DNA of 64,000 nt from Gymnopus androsaceus JB14 (taxonomy: Eukaryota > Basidiomycota > Agaricomycetes > Agaricales > Omphalotaceae). Every line of letters begins with the position of its first letter. The stretch's first letter is position 1. A program made the position numbers and the translations under genes. A model generated the notes under the pieces. It was not told the origin of the DNA. It saw only the letters and a program-made list of their open reading frames with translations, and searched no databases. Of the stretch, positions 1 to 11,025 are shown in pieces. Where the stretch lies: NCBI GenBank assembly GCA_009733575.1, contig ML769392.1, forward strand, positions 186,001 through 250,000, read 5' to 3'.

Positions 1-486
1 CTGCTCGGGGACGCTGGAACGCTTGTTGTAGGGCTCAATCACCCCGTTGGGTGCTTGGACAGCGTTCTGAACAGGAATGCTCGAACGCTTGCTGTAGGGC
101 TCAATCACTCCATTGGGTGCTTGAACAGCATTCTGAACAGGAATGCTCGAACGCTTGCTGTAGGGTTCAATCACTCCATTGGGTGCTTGGACGGCGTTCT
201 GAACAGGGATACTTGAACGTTTGCCGTAGGGTACAATCTGGCCGTTGGGAGCCTTAGCGGGGTTCTGCTCGGGAACGCTGGAACGCTTGTTGTAGGGTTC
301 AATCACTCCATTGGGTGCTTGGACGGCGTTCTGAACAGGAATGCTCGAACGCTTGCTGTAGGGTTCAATCACTCCATTGGGTGCTTGGACGGCGTTCTGA
401 ACAGGAATGCTCGAACGTTTGTTGTAGGGCTCGATCACACCGTTGGGAGCTTGCACGGCATTCTGGACAGGAATGCTCGAGCGTTT
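1..486 (-). repeat. 66-bp coding tandem repeat with 264-bp higher-order period
   Basis: Seven full and one partial copies of a 66-bp unit lie head to tail inside the last visible exon of the secreted precursor. Copies differ mainly at third codon positions. The divergent copy (unit 4, about 220-285) recurs exactly 264 bp away at the window edge (unit 8), so the array also repeats as blocks of four units. It continues beyond base 1. Confidence 0.9.
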
Positions 487-745
487 GCTGTAGACCTAAT
501 CCAAGGACAGTCAATATTGTTCATACCTGCAACCTATGAGATGAAAACATACCTCGATGGTGTCAACAGGCCCAAGGCTGTTCCTGCGAGCGAATTGCAA
601 CTAGATCAAGTGAAGATTATATTTAGACACGTCTGCGACATGTTGTTTTGCGATGAGCACTTACCGGCATGGGAAGAGGTGAGGCGGTTACCTGACCGGC
701 CAGAAATACAGCCAAAATGGCAGAGGCGATCATACGAGGGAACAT
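1..745 (-). CDS. Secreted Kex2-type tandem-repeat peptide precursor (partial)
   Basis: The sequence shows a secreted precursor apparently built for kexin processing. It starts at 745 (MFPRMIAS) and has a hydrophobic signal peptide ending near TASPLP. Two phase-0 introns (601-664, 496-552) follow, then a short spacer with an RR pair, then a head-to-tail array of 22-residue units, each ending in Lys-Arg. Seven units are complete and an eighth runs off the left edge. The common unit is SSIPVQNAVQ followed by APNGVIEPY(N/S)KR. Units 4 and 8 are a variant that begins SSVPEQ. Kex2 cleavage after each KR would release peptides of about 20 residues. Known proteins of this architecture include Ustilago Rep1 repellent and the RiPP precursors of dikaritins. 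No DUF3328 (UstY-type) partner is seen in this window, but the left neighbours are missing. Function is unknown. The architecture is clear; the role is inference. Confidence 0.85.
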
Positions 746-1281
746 GATTATGAATAAGAAGAGGGGACGTTAAAGAGCCTAAAAATGAGTGCTGGAAGGT
801 TCCTGCTGCCTGGCAAGGAGAAAAAGAAAGGAGACTAGGAGCGAAACATGGAATCAATAAGCTGCAAGTCGAAGGGGACGGGGACGGGGAACTTACTTGG
901 AACGAAGGGAGGAACTGAAGGAAGTGGAATGCAAAAGAGAAGGTAACGAAGGCGTTTAAGAGGGCCTTATATATGCCGCAGATGGATCATTTAATTGGCT
1001 GATGGTCGCTGGACAACGACATTCAAGCTCACATGAAGTACAGCGCTTTGCGACGTACAAAGCTGCCGCTTCAGAGTTTCCATTGGAGTCTGAGAGGCTA
1101 GAGCAGTTTCAATAGGTACCATCTTAAACTGAATGCTTGGATAGCCAGATGAACGGAAATTCCGAGATGTATGTATCTACCAACCAGTAAGTATCTCCCT
1201 GATAGGTCGATCAAAAATGATCGAGTGTCCAGTGTCATCTCGACCTCGTGAAAATTTTGATTCGTTTCTGTTACGCCCAAT
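746..1281. other. Divergent intergenic region
   Basis: This 536-bp region separates the secreted repeat precursor (leftward) from ESF1 (rightward). The left half holds the leader and TATA box of the precursor. No further gene or repeat was recognised. Confidence 0.6.
967..973 (-). promoter_or_regulatory. TATA box of the repeat-precursor gene
   Basis: The minus strand reads TATATAA here, 222 bp upstream of the start codon at 745. This implies a leader of about 190 nt. That leader contains a GTAAGT at about 893-898 and later pyrimidine-rich AGs, so a leader intron is possible. Such a strong TATA is uncommon in this window and suits a highly or conditionally expressed gene. Confidence 0.45.
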
Positions 1282-3561
1282 ATGTCGGACCCTCGATTTG
1301 CTAGACTCAAATCTGACCCTCGGTTTCGTCGCCCCAAGAAACAGCAGTCAAAAGTAGTGGTAGATGACCGTTTCAAATCCGTCTTTGCTCCCACAAAAAA
1401 CAAGAAAAACAAGAGCCAATCAGGTTAGCTGACATTTCGTATTGATTGGTTGTCTGCGCTCATCTCCTTCCAGGCCGCGTGGATAAATACGGACGCCCGG
1501 TTTCGGATACCCAAGATCAAGAAAATCTGAGGCGGTTCTATCGCCTTGAGAACGAGGATGAATCGCTCGAAGCTCAGCCTTCAGCGCCGGACTATGCACG
1601 TGGCGAAGTTTTGCTCGAGTCTTCGGATGAAGAGGATGCACAGGAACAGGATGATGACAGTGATGCGGGTGGATTTGTGACTGTTGGACGCGATGCCTCA
1701 CGTCCTATACCCGTCGCCAATGATGAAGCGGAAATAGACCTTGACGAGAATGATTTCGATGATCTGGACGCTCAGGCTGCTGCATACAATGCAACCAACC
1801 CAGAGTCTGCTCCAACTCCGGAAGCCACAAGAACCAATCGTTTAGCCATAGTCAACCTCGACTGGGATCACGTCCGTGCAGTTCATCTGTACAAAATATG
1901 TTCCTCATTGGTGTCACCAACCGCTCCGGCAGTAGTTTCGTCCTCGAAAGCAGCTTCCGGGTCAGAGAGGCGTCAGCGAAATATAAAGGGTGGTGCTACT
2001 AGTGTTGTTCGCGGTCGCGTTCTCAGCGTCAGGATCTATCCTAGTCAGTTTGGAAAGGAGAAACTTGCTCGAGAAGAGAAAGAAGGACCCCCACCAGAGA
2101 TTTTCAAGCGGAAGCAGGCGGATGAAGATGATGAGGTCACGGAGCAGAATATCATCCAAGTAGGCGACGAGAACGAATTCGATGAGGATGCTTTGAGGAA
2201 GTACCAACTAGAAAGATTAAGGTATGACGCTTTGTACAATCTATCTATCCGTTGCTCATTATTACAACAGATATTACTATGCTATCCTCACCTGTGACAC
2301 CGTCGACGCTGCCTCACATATCTATGATGAACTCGAAGGAACAGAGCTTGAACGTTCTGCCAACGTTTTCGATTTGAGCTTTGTTCCCGATGATATGACC
2401 TTTGAGGATGAGTTTAGGTGAGTGTTTTCCCCTTTCCCTCGTTCCTCATGCTCAGCCAGGATATAGGGATGAAGCTACAGAAGATGCGGGCACTGGGTAC
2501 AAGAGCGTAGAATTTGTGACTGATGTGAGTCTCGACCATCCTCATTGTTCTTCTAAACTAAGAGCATCTTTTTAATGCAGGCTTTGCGTCATTCGAAAGT
2601 CAAGCTAACTTGGGACGACGATGACCCCACCAGAAATCAAATAACGCGTCGAAAGATAACGCGTAAGGAGATGGAAGAAGCTGATTTCAAAGCGTATCTT
2701 GCGTCCTCGGATTCAGAATCTGATGGTGAAGCTAAAGAAAAGTCGGCTTCCCGTGACAAGTTGCGCTCTTTGCTCCTTGGAGGGGGTAATGATCTACCCG
2801 AAGGATGGAACGATGGAGAGGGTGGGGATGGCGGGGACGTTGATATGGAGGTAACCTTTACACCTGGCTTATCGTCGTTGAAAGAGGACAAGGACGAAAC
2901 CACTCTCGAAAAATATCAGCGCAAGATGAAAGACAAAAGAAAGAAGAAGAAGGAGCAGTCTACAAAGCCGGCTGACGAGCAGGATACCGTGGAAGATGAC
3001 TTTTTTGCTGCTGCCAGCGACGACGAGGATAGACCGACCTCGTCTACTGAAAAGAGCGCAAAAGAGAAGCAACCAAAACAAGTCGCCACAGAGGAAGATC
3101 TATCTCTTCTTGTTGCTTCGAGTAACACTGAACCTCAGCATTTCAACTTGAAATCGGTGATGAAAGCTGAGAAGCTGAAAGGTAAAAAGCTCAAGAAGGG
3201 GAAGAAGAACAAGTTGGATGAGGCCGAGTTGCAGAAGGATTTCTCTATCAATGTCGACGATGATCGTTTCAAAGCGGTTCATGATGACCACGACTTTGCT
3301 ATTGATCCCTCCAATCCTCAGTAAGTCTCCTGGTTGACAGATCTTCGTGACCTCGTACTGATGCATTCCATCGCTAGTTTCAAAAAGACTAAAGCAATGA
3401 AAGATTTGCTAGATGCACGCTCGAAGCAAAGGGCAACGCCTTCGGATGTTCAAACGCGGGATGTGGGTAGTGGACAAAGTTTGCAAAGTCTGGCGGAAAG
3501 TGTGAAGAGAAAAAGCACGTCTTCCGCTACATCATTACCGGGGAAACGTCGTAAACTGTAG
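1282..3561 (+). CDS. ESF1: ESF1-like pre-rRNA processing protein
   Basis: Homologue of yeast Esf1, a nucleolar protein of the SSU processome needed for 18S rRNA maturation. Six exons splice cleanly: 1282-1423, 1474-2221, 2271-2417, 2467-2524, 2581-3320 and 3378-3561. They give about 672 residues, close to yeast Esf1 (628). Family signatures are the N-terminal SDPRFARL and DPRFRRPKK, VDKYGR, an acidic stretch, the central LRKYQLERLRYYYA segment, RSANVFDLSFVPDD, and the lysine-rich C terminus with FKKTKAMKDLL. The third exon join uses the AG at 2466, because the one at 2459 would give an immediate stop. The reading frame is intact throughout. Confidence 0.93.
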
Positions 3562-3735
3562 TGGGCTTATGCTCGGCTTATGCGTAGTTAAAACAGTCGA
3601 AAGTACTTTATCCGGTCTGTTATCCAATCAGAGGAGATAAGATAATTTCGCGCTAAGCGTGACTGTCACGAAATATTTCCTCTTCCACCTTTTATCTGCA
3701 ATTCACATTACTTATTGGGCTACCAGTCCTACAGA

Positions 3736-5193
3736 ATGTCAAAACGCTCCGCATCTCCTCCTCCGAATACTTCTTCTTCTGGTGGGGCACTAATAAAACG
3801 CTCCAAAAACTCGAACGACGGACCTTCAACTAGTCGGGAAATTGCCATATCTTCGAATAATGACCCTCGGAATAAAGGGCTAATACGAAGCGTCCAGCGA
3901 ACGAGTGGGCTGGATGCGCCGATCATTAGTTTGGCTGGGGCGCACGCGGTAAATTTTCTCTTTTCCTCCTCATCACAACAACTCAGTCAGTTTTGTGTAC
4001 TTAGGGCGAAATCTTTTCATGTCGTTTCGATCCTTCAGGTCAAAACATTGCTGCATGCTCTGGCGACCGGTCAGTATCTCTCTGGAGGACTTACGCGCCG
4101 CATACCAACTATGGCTTGTTGTCCAATCTGGCGAAAGCACCAATATTGGACTTGCAATGGTCTTTATTCCAGCCACTTATCTATACAGTCTCTGCAGACC
4201 ATTTGCTGAGTATTTTGGACGTAACAACAGGTGAGTAGAATCTCGTTCGATTTACAGCACTAAATAATTCATTCCAATTTGTAGGGCAGCGAATTCGGAA
4301 AATCCGAGCCCATAGTGGGATCATTAATTCGATTGATAGGACGATGGCAGGCGGGGCCGGTTCAGAACTTATCGTCACTGGAAGTGATGACGGGACAGTC
4401 AAGGTTTGGGAGTGTACGGATGACGATGGAGTCGCAAAACACCCTGTAGCAAACTTTGACATTGGCTGTCCGGTCACAGGTGTCTGTTGGGGGAAGGAAG
4501 GACAGAATATTTACGTCGCTTCTTTGGACAATGAGATTCATGTACGTGTACGAAATCCAAACCATTGCTTTTTTTCTTACAGTTGGTTTTCAGGTCTACG
4601 ACCTTCGAAACTCTGGCTCCTCTACAAACAACACCATTCCTCGCACCACGCCTCTTCTCTCCTTATCAGGGCATACTGATACTCCAACCTCCCTCTCCCT
4701 CTCCCCCGACGGAAACTACCTTCTTTCACCCTCCCTCTCCTCCAATGTCCTCATTCACGATATCCGCCCTTTTTCACCCAGTCCGACGCGTGTTCATCGC
4801 GTCCTCAGAGGCGCTCCGGCAGGTTTCGAGAACACGCTGCTTAAAGGAGCGTGGAGTCGAGATGAAGCTGTCAATGGAGGGAACCAGGACAGAGGGTTGC
4901 TGTAGGAGGGGCAGACCGAATGGTGTGTGTGTGGGAGGTAGAGACTAGTAAGCTATTATACAAGGTATGAATACTTGGGTTTTTACTTTGTTGTTTTATT
5001 GATTACTGTTCCTTTTCTACAGCTTCCAGGCCACAAGGGAACCGTAACATCGGTAGATTTCCATCCCAAGGAACCCATTCGTGAGTGCTCTTCATCTAGT
5101 AGATTTTTATCCATCTCACGTCCCACAGTCCTCACAGGAAGCAAAGACGGGACGATGCTGTTGGGGGAGTTAGAGGCCGGGATCAACGTGTAG
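3736..5193 (+). CDS. SNRNP40: U5 snRNP 40 kDa WD40 protein
   Basis: WD40 beta-propeller of the U5 snRNP/Prp8-associated (SNRNP40) family, a spliceosome component in the nucleus. Exons: 3736-3948, 4005-4230, 4285-4541, 4594-4964, 5023-5080 and 5129-5193. Recognisable blades include SGDRSISLWRTYAPHTNYG, SGIINSIDRT, VTGSDDGTVKVWE, GADRMVCVWEVETSKLLYK, and the family-typical LPGHKGTVTSVDFHPKEPI with TGSKDGTMLLGE at the C terminus. Exon 4 shows a one-base frame break at about 4880-4903: upstream sequence runs into TAG, while VGGADRM continues in another frame. No intron fits there, so a base error or a recent mutation is likely. Confidence 0.9.
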
Positions 5194-5403
5194 CACTGTG
5201 TAACTAGTCTGTAATTATTTTGTATTGTGGTGCGAGCATGTCACTTGCTTTGTTACACCGAGATTGCTGACTTCAGAATGCTACCTGTATCATCCATGCA
5301 GACCCGGTGTGGCATAATCGCATATTTACTCAAAAGTAGATAGATTGTACAGTCAAATACAAACATACTTGTTACATTCGTTAAATGATTCAGATGAATT
5401 TGT

Positions 5404-6301
5404 TTATGAGATTTTAGCTTTGGAGAAGTCCATTTCGGGATGCGCTGCTTGGAACTTCTTCAAAGCCTGGTCAAAAATTATCAGAGAAAGGTTTGATTAA
5501 CAACTTGGCATCGCTGACCTCCATTTTCTTGAGCTCATCGGAGGTGGGCTTCCCCATTTGCTATCATATGGTTAGATGATGCATATACCTCTGTCAAGTA
5601 GAGCATACCTTTTGCTGGTTATCGAACTGGGAGATGATCAACTTGATGAGTATAATACGCTTGCTTTGAGGAAACGAACACCTCACCATCATTTTCTCGA
5701 CCATACCTCTGCCCCAAGGAATCATTACATTAGATGCATACAAGTGAAAGACTTTGCACAAACCTAGTCTCGCCGTCCAAGTCGCTTAGCTTGCTATCGG
5801 TGGGTTCGATCTTTCTCGTGTCGATCTTAGGATGGTGGGTCAAAACGTTCTCCCACCAAGTTTGTTGGTTCAGTTTTTCGAGGTGGATCAGAGCCACTCC
5901 GTCCTCTGGACAGGTACGTGTCAATATTGCATAGAGTTAAAAAATGTCGAACTAACCTAGAGTCCAGGTGCTATCTTCGACTTTGATCTCTTTGCAAAGT
6001 TCGCCTTCGAGGATCTTATCCTGGGATCCCTTGAGGCCAACGCTGAGTCTTTTCTTTTGAATGACGACTGAGAGATCTCTTCCTCGCGTGCCCTGGGGTA
6101 GGGGGACGTGGATATCAACCTCTCCTAATAACTGTGTCCACTTGTAAGGTAGAGCTGCCCGTCGTTCGAAAACTAGTCGCATCAAGGTCAATATAAAGCC
6201 CTACCAGCTTGTTCCGTGGCCTCTCTTTCCCGATCGGCCATGTCCTTCGCCTTTCGCTCTTCCTCCGACATCCGGTCGTACTCTTCTGCAGACGTTGACA
6301 T
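5404..6301 (-). CDS. nudC: NudC-family nuclear movement protein
   Basis: NudC/CS-domain co-chaperone linked to dynein-dependent nuclear migration. Seven exons give 193 residues, the usual size for fungal NudC. The acidic N terminus (EEYDRMSEEERKAKDMA) is followed by a p23-like CS core (YKWTQLLGEVDIHVPLP, GRDLSVVIQKKRLSVGLKG, STWTLEDG, NQQTWWENVL) and the tail FQAAHPEMDFSKA. The exons covering GMVEKMM and FDNQQK are only 22 and 18 nt (5687-5708, 5609-5626). All junctions are GT-AG and phase-consistent. It is convergent with the U5-40K gene, 210 bp between stops. Confidence 0.93.
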
Positions 6302-6478
6302 TTGAGATGGATGTACAAGAAAGTGAAACTTAGGCGCGCGCTCATTGAGAAAACTTAGCTAACACGACAATCGAAAGTGCTAGAACAATGCTAAATGTGC
6401 AAGTGCATTACTGATAGGTACCGGCGATGTACAGCGAATTAATGTATTAAAGTCCTCAAAAGCAGCGTCCTATTGTCC

Positions 6479-9400
6479 CTAATATGCAACATCGTCCAGT
6501 AAAACGTACCGTCCGTTATCTAACCGAACGTCAATCGAAACACCTGGCGAGACAGAACCAACTCTCCAAATGGGTGTGATACCAAAATAAGCAGGTATTT
6601 TGGAAAACAACCTTTTTCGTCGCCATCGATGGTCCTGAATGGGATCTGTAAGAACACCTTCCCATATGTACGCCGGCCGCACGATGATAGAACTATCATC
6701 GTGGTCTGTTCCGCCGCCCGTCCCCATCATAGAAGGGGGCCCATCCATCTGTATTTCAAGATCAATGCCATCCATGTCGAGCTCAGACTTGTCATCCCCA
6801 AGATGGAAAAGGATAGCCTGTGATACGGTTAGCAGATACGGTATGCAATGGACGGCAGGCTTACTTTGCTAGATCCACGGAATGCAGTTTCGTTCAAGCG
6901 TAGGTACAACTTGTTTAAAAACCCACTATCGAAGAAATCACTCCGTTTCGGTGGCGTGGAAATCAAGCCGCGCTGGGTTAAGAATGATTCCAGGACTGGT
7001 CGAGGCAAAGGAGTATAGGCTATTGAGGAGGGGTAATACGGGTTGAAATCGGTCTCATGCAGCCGTAGATTGGATATTGTATCGTAGTTCCTTCGCCATA
7101 GGTCATCCTACACAAGATGGTGAGCATTCCTACCATTCACAACTCATAACATATAGAAAACTTACCCAGAAAATATACCACCACGTAGCAGTCTCTGTTG
7201 TAGAAACAGCATATAGCCGAGCATAAGCAGCCTCGAAAACTGCTTCGTTTGCCAGCATGAGCTGTCGTACTCGAAGATCACGTTCAAACTCGATAGAGCT
7301 CTGCGCAAGTCCGGTTGGAGAGCGAGGATTATCGTAGACTTGCGATAAGAATCGGTAGCTTAACACATGAGCCTTGTGTTGGCATTCCTTCTGGTGGTGT
7401 CGACGATAACCAGAAATCAGGGATTCCAGCTTTCCCAACCGCGAAAAAATCAAATCTTCGTTCAGGGCCAAAAAGCGAGCGAGTGGTGATGTCAGTTCAA
7501 AGTCTTCGGTCAAACCAATCAAGTCGCCATCCATGACAACCTTCTTGTCGTAGGCTAACTGGATTTTGAACCCGCTTCCTAGTTCAACCTTGTCCCAGAG
7601 AAGATATCCATTGCGTTTAATTTGGAGCACGCAAGTCTCATAGTGAACAGCTGTGTTGGCATTGTATTTCTGCCTGAAACAGCAACAGAAGAGTTGGGCA
7701 CCGACAGGCTAAAGTCACTGATTAAAAAAAAAAAGACATTTCACAAGTTTCAAGCGAGCTCACGGTAATATGCTTGTAAGGCCATTGCACAGTCTGTCCT
7801 TCCAGGGCCCGTAAAGCCATCCGAATTTCACGCTTCCGCTGTATCCTGCGGGAAGAGTTTTGCTCAACATATAGCTCCAATTCGCCAAGATCACGGATGA
7901 CAGCAAGATTTCCATTGTCGTAACGCATAACCTACCAAAATCGTGAGCTACCTCGGAGAGAGAGATTGGGAAGAAGCATACCACAGTTGGTGGGAAGGGT
8001 ATGAGCCACGCGTTCCCAAAATACCCCGACCGTCCAGGGACTACGGGATCGTTGGGGTTCCTCCAGTAAGAGTCGGGCCCGACAAAATGATTCTGGATTT
8101 CTATTTCTACACGCCTGTACCGCTCAAAGTCTGGCCCGGAAATTAAAGCCGCGGCTTTGCGATACTCGAATGAACCCACTTCCCGAAGGATCTGCACAAA
8201 CATCAGTCAAGTGAAACCTTTTCAAAACAGACCCTTCCACCATACCTTGAGATTTTCTACGTGTCTTTCACCGGGAGAACCCGCAAAATCTAGTAAGTAC
8301 GGTGGGAACTCAAAGCCCCGTGCTTGGGCGAACGACATGCTCTGCTTGGAAGGTATCTTGCATTCCGGGCTTGTAAGAATAAGAGTGGTGATAGACTCTT
8401 GCCAGATTCTTCGTTTGACGTGTGGAGATAGATATGATATTGCGAGACTGTTCAAGATGTGAGAAATTTCGTCTCAAAGCCTGAAAAAAGGCATGAAAAA
8501 GGGTACCGTGGAGAGAAAACGTCAATGCCTCGAGAGGATTGTCAGGCGGATATGTAGATATGTGAAGCCGTTCACTTACTAAAATCGATTCGATGTGTTA
8601 GCCCTGTCAGAAAATCAGCGTATGCAAAAAGGGAGCAAGTTAAGGTAATTACGTTTTACAAGACGCCTGGAGGGGTTTATGTTTATGATAGTAAAATCTG
8701 CAGCAGGCGAGTCAGTGTTGTACAAAAGAAGGACAAGTATCCAAAGGTTTACAAAAGCTTAAACCATAAGTTATTATATAGATACTGTAGGAAATGTAAT
8801 GAGTAATGAAGAAGTTAAGACATCCGATAGAGAACACACGCGTAAAGAACGTAGCTGTTGAGGATATCTTCGCCGGGAACATTAAGAACGACCAGTAATG
8901 CGACTGTGGCGGTCAACACATAGTTCATGCGTGATATCCACTCGCTGGCATTGTTAATAGGATCGAGAAAAGGTCCGAGCACACATTGAGCTAGAAAGAA
9001 ACCAATGGTGCAGGTAAGCAGTAGCACCTGGCGGACGATGGGTACCACAGTGCGAGATGCGGAGCGGAAGAGACAATTATTCAGGATCAATGACTGCAAC
9101 AATGACCAAAGTGCTCAGTTTCGCGAACAGGTATGTTGACTCATACGTTCCCCATCCTCTTCGAAAGCCTAACACAAACTCATGAATATAAAGTGGAAGC
9201 ACAAATCCAAAACACATACCTGAGTATAGAAAGACAAACGGATTTTGATCCCGAGCCAAAACACGATGATACTCTATGTCCATATCAGATTTAGTCCTTC
9301 GGCGACCTAGCTCAGTATAGCTGTCGACGTTGGGCACGGATCGCTTTATGACCTGGCGTAGTATTATCGGGAAGGATATTGACAACTGCAAAAAGGAGTT

Positions 9401-10826
9401 AAAAGAAGATTTAACTAGAAGAAACCAACTGACCATGCCGACGACGATGGTGGAGAGTATAACTATGACAGGAGCATAATTGATCTCGTCTTTCTTCATG
9501 GTAGTAGTCCAGCAGAAATCCAAGGGGTCGCGATACTCGCTTGCAGGTCCAGAGGGACGCGACTACAGGTGGGAAAGAGGTAGCGTTGGTATAAGGATTA
9601 GGGACCACCCAAAGATCATCAGACCAAACCAGAACGTGTATGGCCATGATACTCATTGGTAGATAGATCAAAGTGAGCAGAAACGTCACAAGAACGATCT
9701 TCCATTGCTTTCCTTGAGCTACTTGCTGTAAACCCTCCAGTCGATTGTAGCGGCTGCACTGGCGAGAGACAGTGAAAAAGTGGTAAAGCAGGCCGGAAGC
9801 AATGATCATGAAGATGACCAAGAATATCAGCGATTGGGTCAAAGTGGACGCAAAGTTCAGTGCCAAAACTTCGGGTCTAGAGTAGGTTAGGATTTTGGAA
9901 TACGGAAAAAGGTAGTGGAAGTACGAACATGGTACCAAGGAAAAGATTTCTCCAATCGCTTGCCAAATTATTCCCCGTTACAGGTACAATTGTACTTAGA
10001 ATTAGAGCAAACACTTGCACGGTGTTCACGACACCTTGTAGGCTGTAGTATGTTGCAATTGCACTGGAACCCTGAAACTCCAAGTCAAAACGAGATCATT
10101 GGCTACAAATAATGGATCACTTACGGTCAGACCGATAACCAGGTTGACAGCAGAACCTAGCAGAGTCTTCCTATTCCGCCACCACGGTGGTATTTGAAAG
10201 TTCATCTCCAGATCCTCCAATGACATAGCCGATTTAGCCAATCTATCCATTGGAGCGAACATGGAAGGTTTCGAAGACGTCTTCTTGCTCGAAAATGGAG
10301 GCTTCGGTCAATGATGCGAGGTATGCATCTAGCTTGGGAAGATGCAAAGGGGAAGCTCCTCTGGCAAAGACCTGGGTAGCAGGAACAGGCTTATGAGGTG
10401 GATAGCCTGTGCGTCCATTTACGAGGGTGGAAGCGGAGGAGACGGAAGACTTCAGAGCGAGGGAATTTGTCGACTCGGGGGATTGGACACACTTCTCAAG
10501 CAGTGGATGCTCAGACTCCGAATCATCGTCATCATCGCCAGCGTCCTGGAAGCCTTTGGATCGTAAGTCGAAGCGTCGCTATGCGAGTCATCAGAGGTCA
10601 TTAAATCCGTAATATCGAGAGTCGTTAAGTCATGACGATTGTTCGTTAGTGTCGTAGAATCAGTCGTGGTGGAATTAGAAGGAAATGAAGCAGGTTTCTT
10701 GGTATCAGAGGCATTTAGCAGAGGATGGCGGACAAATCGTGCAGGGGAAGGAGGAGGAGGATATGAACTGAGTGGGCCGGATGACGAGGAAGAAGGACGT
10801 CGAAGAGGGTCCTGTTCATGGGCCAT
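6479..10826 (-). CDS. Large polytopic membrane protein, function unknown
   Basis: About 15 exons code for roughly 1,200 residues. The N terminus (from MAHEQDPLRR) is rich in Ser, Thr and Pro. About seven hydrophobic helices follow, for example around SLIFLVIFMIIASGLLY, IVLVTFLLTLIYLP, NYAPVIVILSTIVVG and YVLTATVALLVVLNVPG. A soluble C-terminal half of about 560 residues carries SPHVKRRIWQE, FPPYLLDFAGSP and FWDDLWRRNYDTIS. The pattern is familiar from large uncharacterised agaricomycete proteins, but I know no assigned function. Four one-base frame breaks are needed to keep conserved sequence in frame: about 10552, 10308, 9555 and 9079. The first two cancel. Exons of 22, 24, 32 and 45 nt occur between 8507 and 8784. 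The alternative start at 10862 is less likely. Confidence 0.72.
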
Positions 10827-11025
10827 ATCTCTATGCATACATCGACCTATGCGACGACTCAAGAACCCAAGTGGGAGTAGTGAAGCAAGTACAATTCTTA
10901 TTCATTACATAAAGCATAATTACTGATGTCACTGCGCCCCCCTAACTTAATCCCACACCTCTTCTCCCACAGACTCGAATAATATACGCTGGACATAGCT
11001 TTCTTATGCGCTTCCAGCTTTCCCT

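Noticed and set aside
1..745. Calling the left-end gene a dikaritin RiPP precursor
   Set aside because: Architecture alone does not decide it. No DUF3328 protein or other tailoring enzyme is visible to the right, and the left side is outside the window.
51..747. Open plus-strand frames across the left-end repeat
   Set aside because: They are shadows of the minus-strand repeat. Only the minus frame has a signal peptide, clean introns and KR-bounded units.
10639..10926. Glycine/glutamate-rich plus-strand frame
   Set aside because: Antisense to the Ser/Pro-rich N terminus of the membrane protein; no splice or family support.
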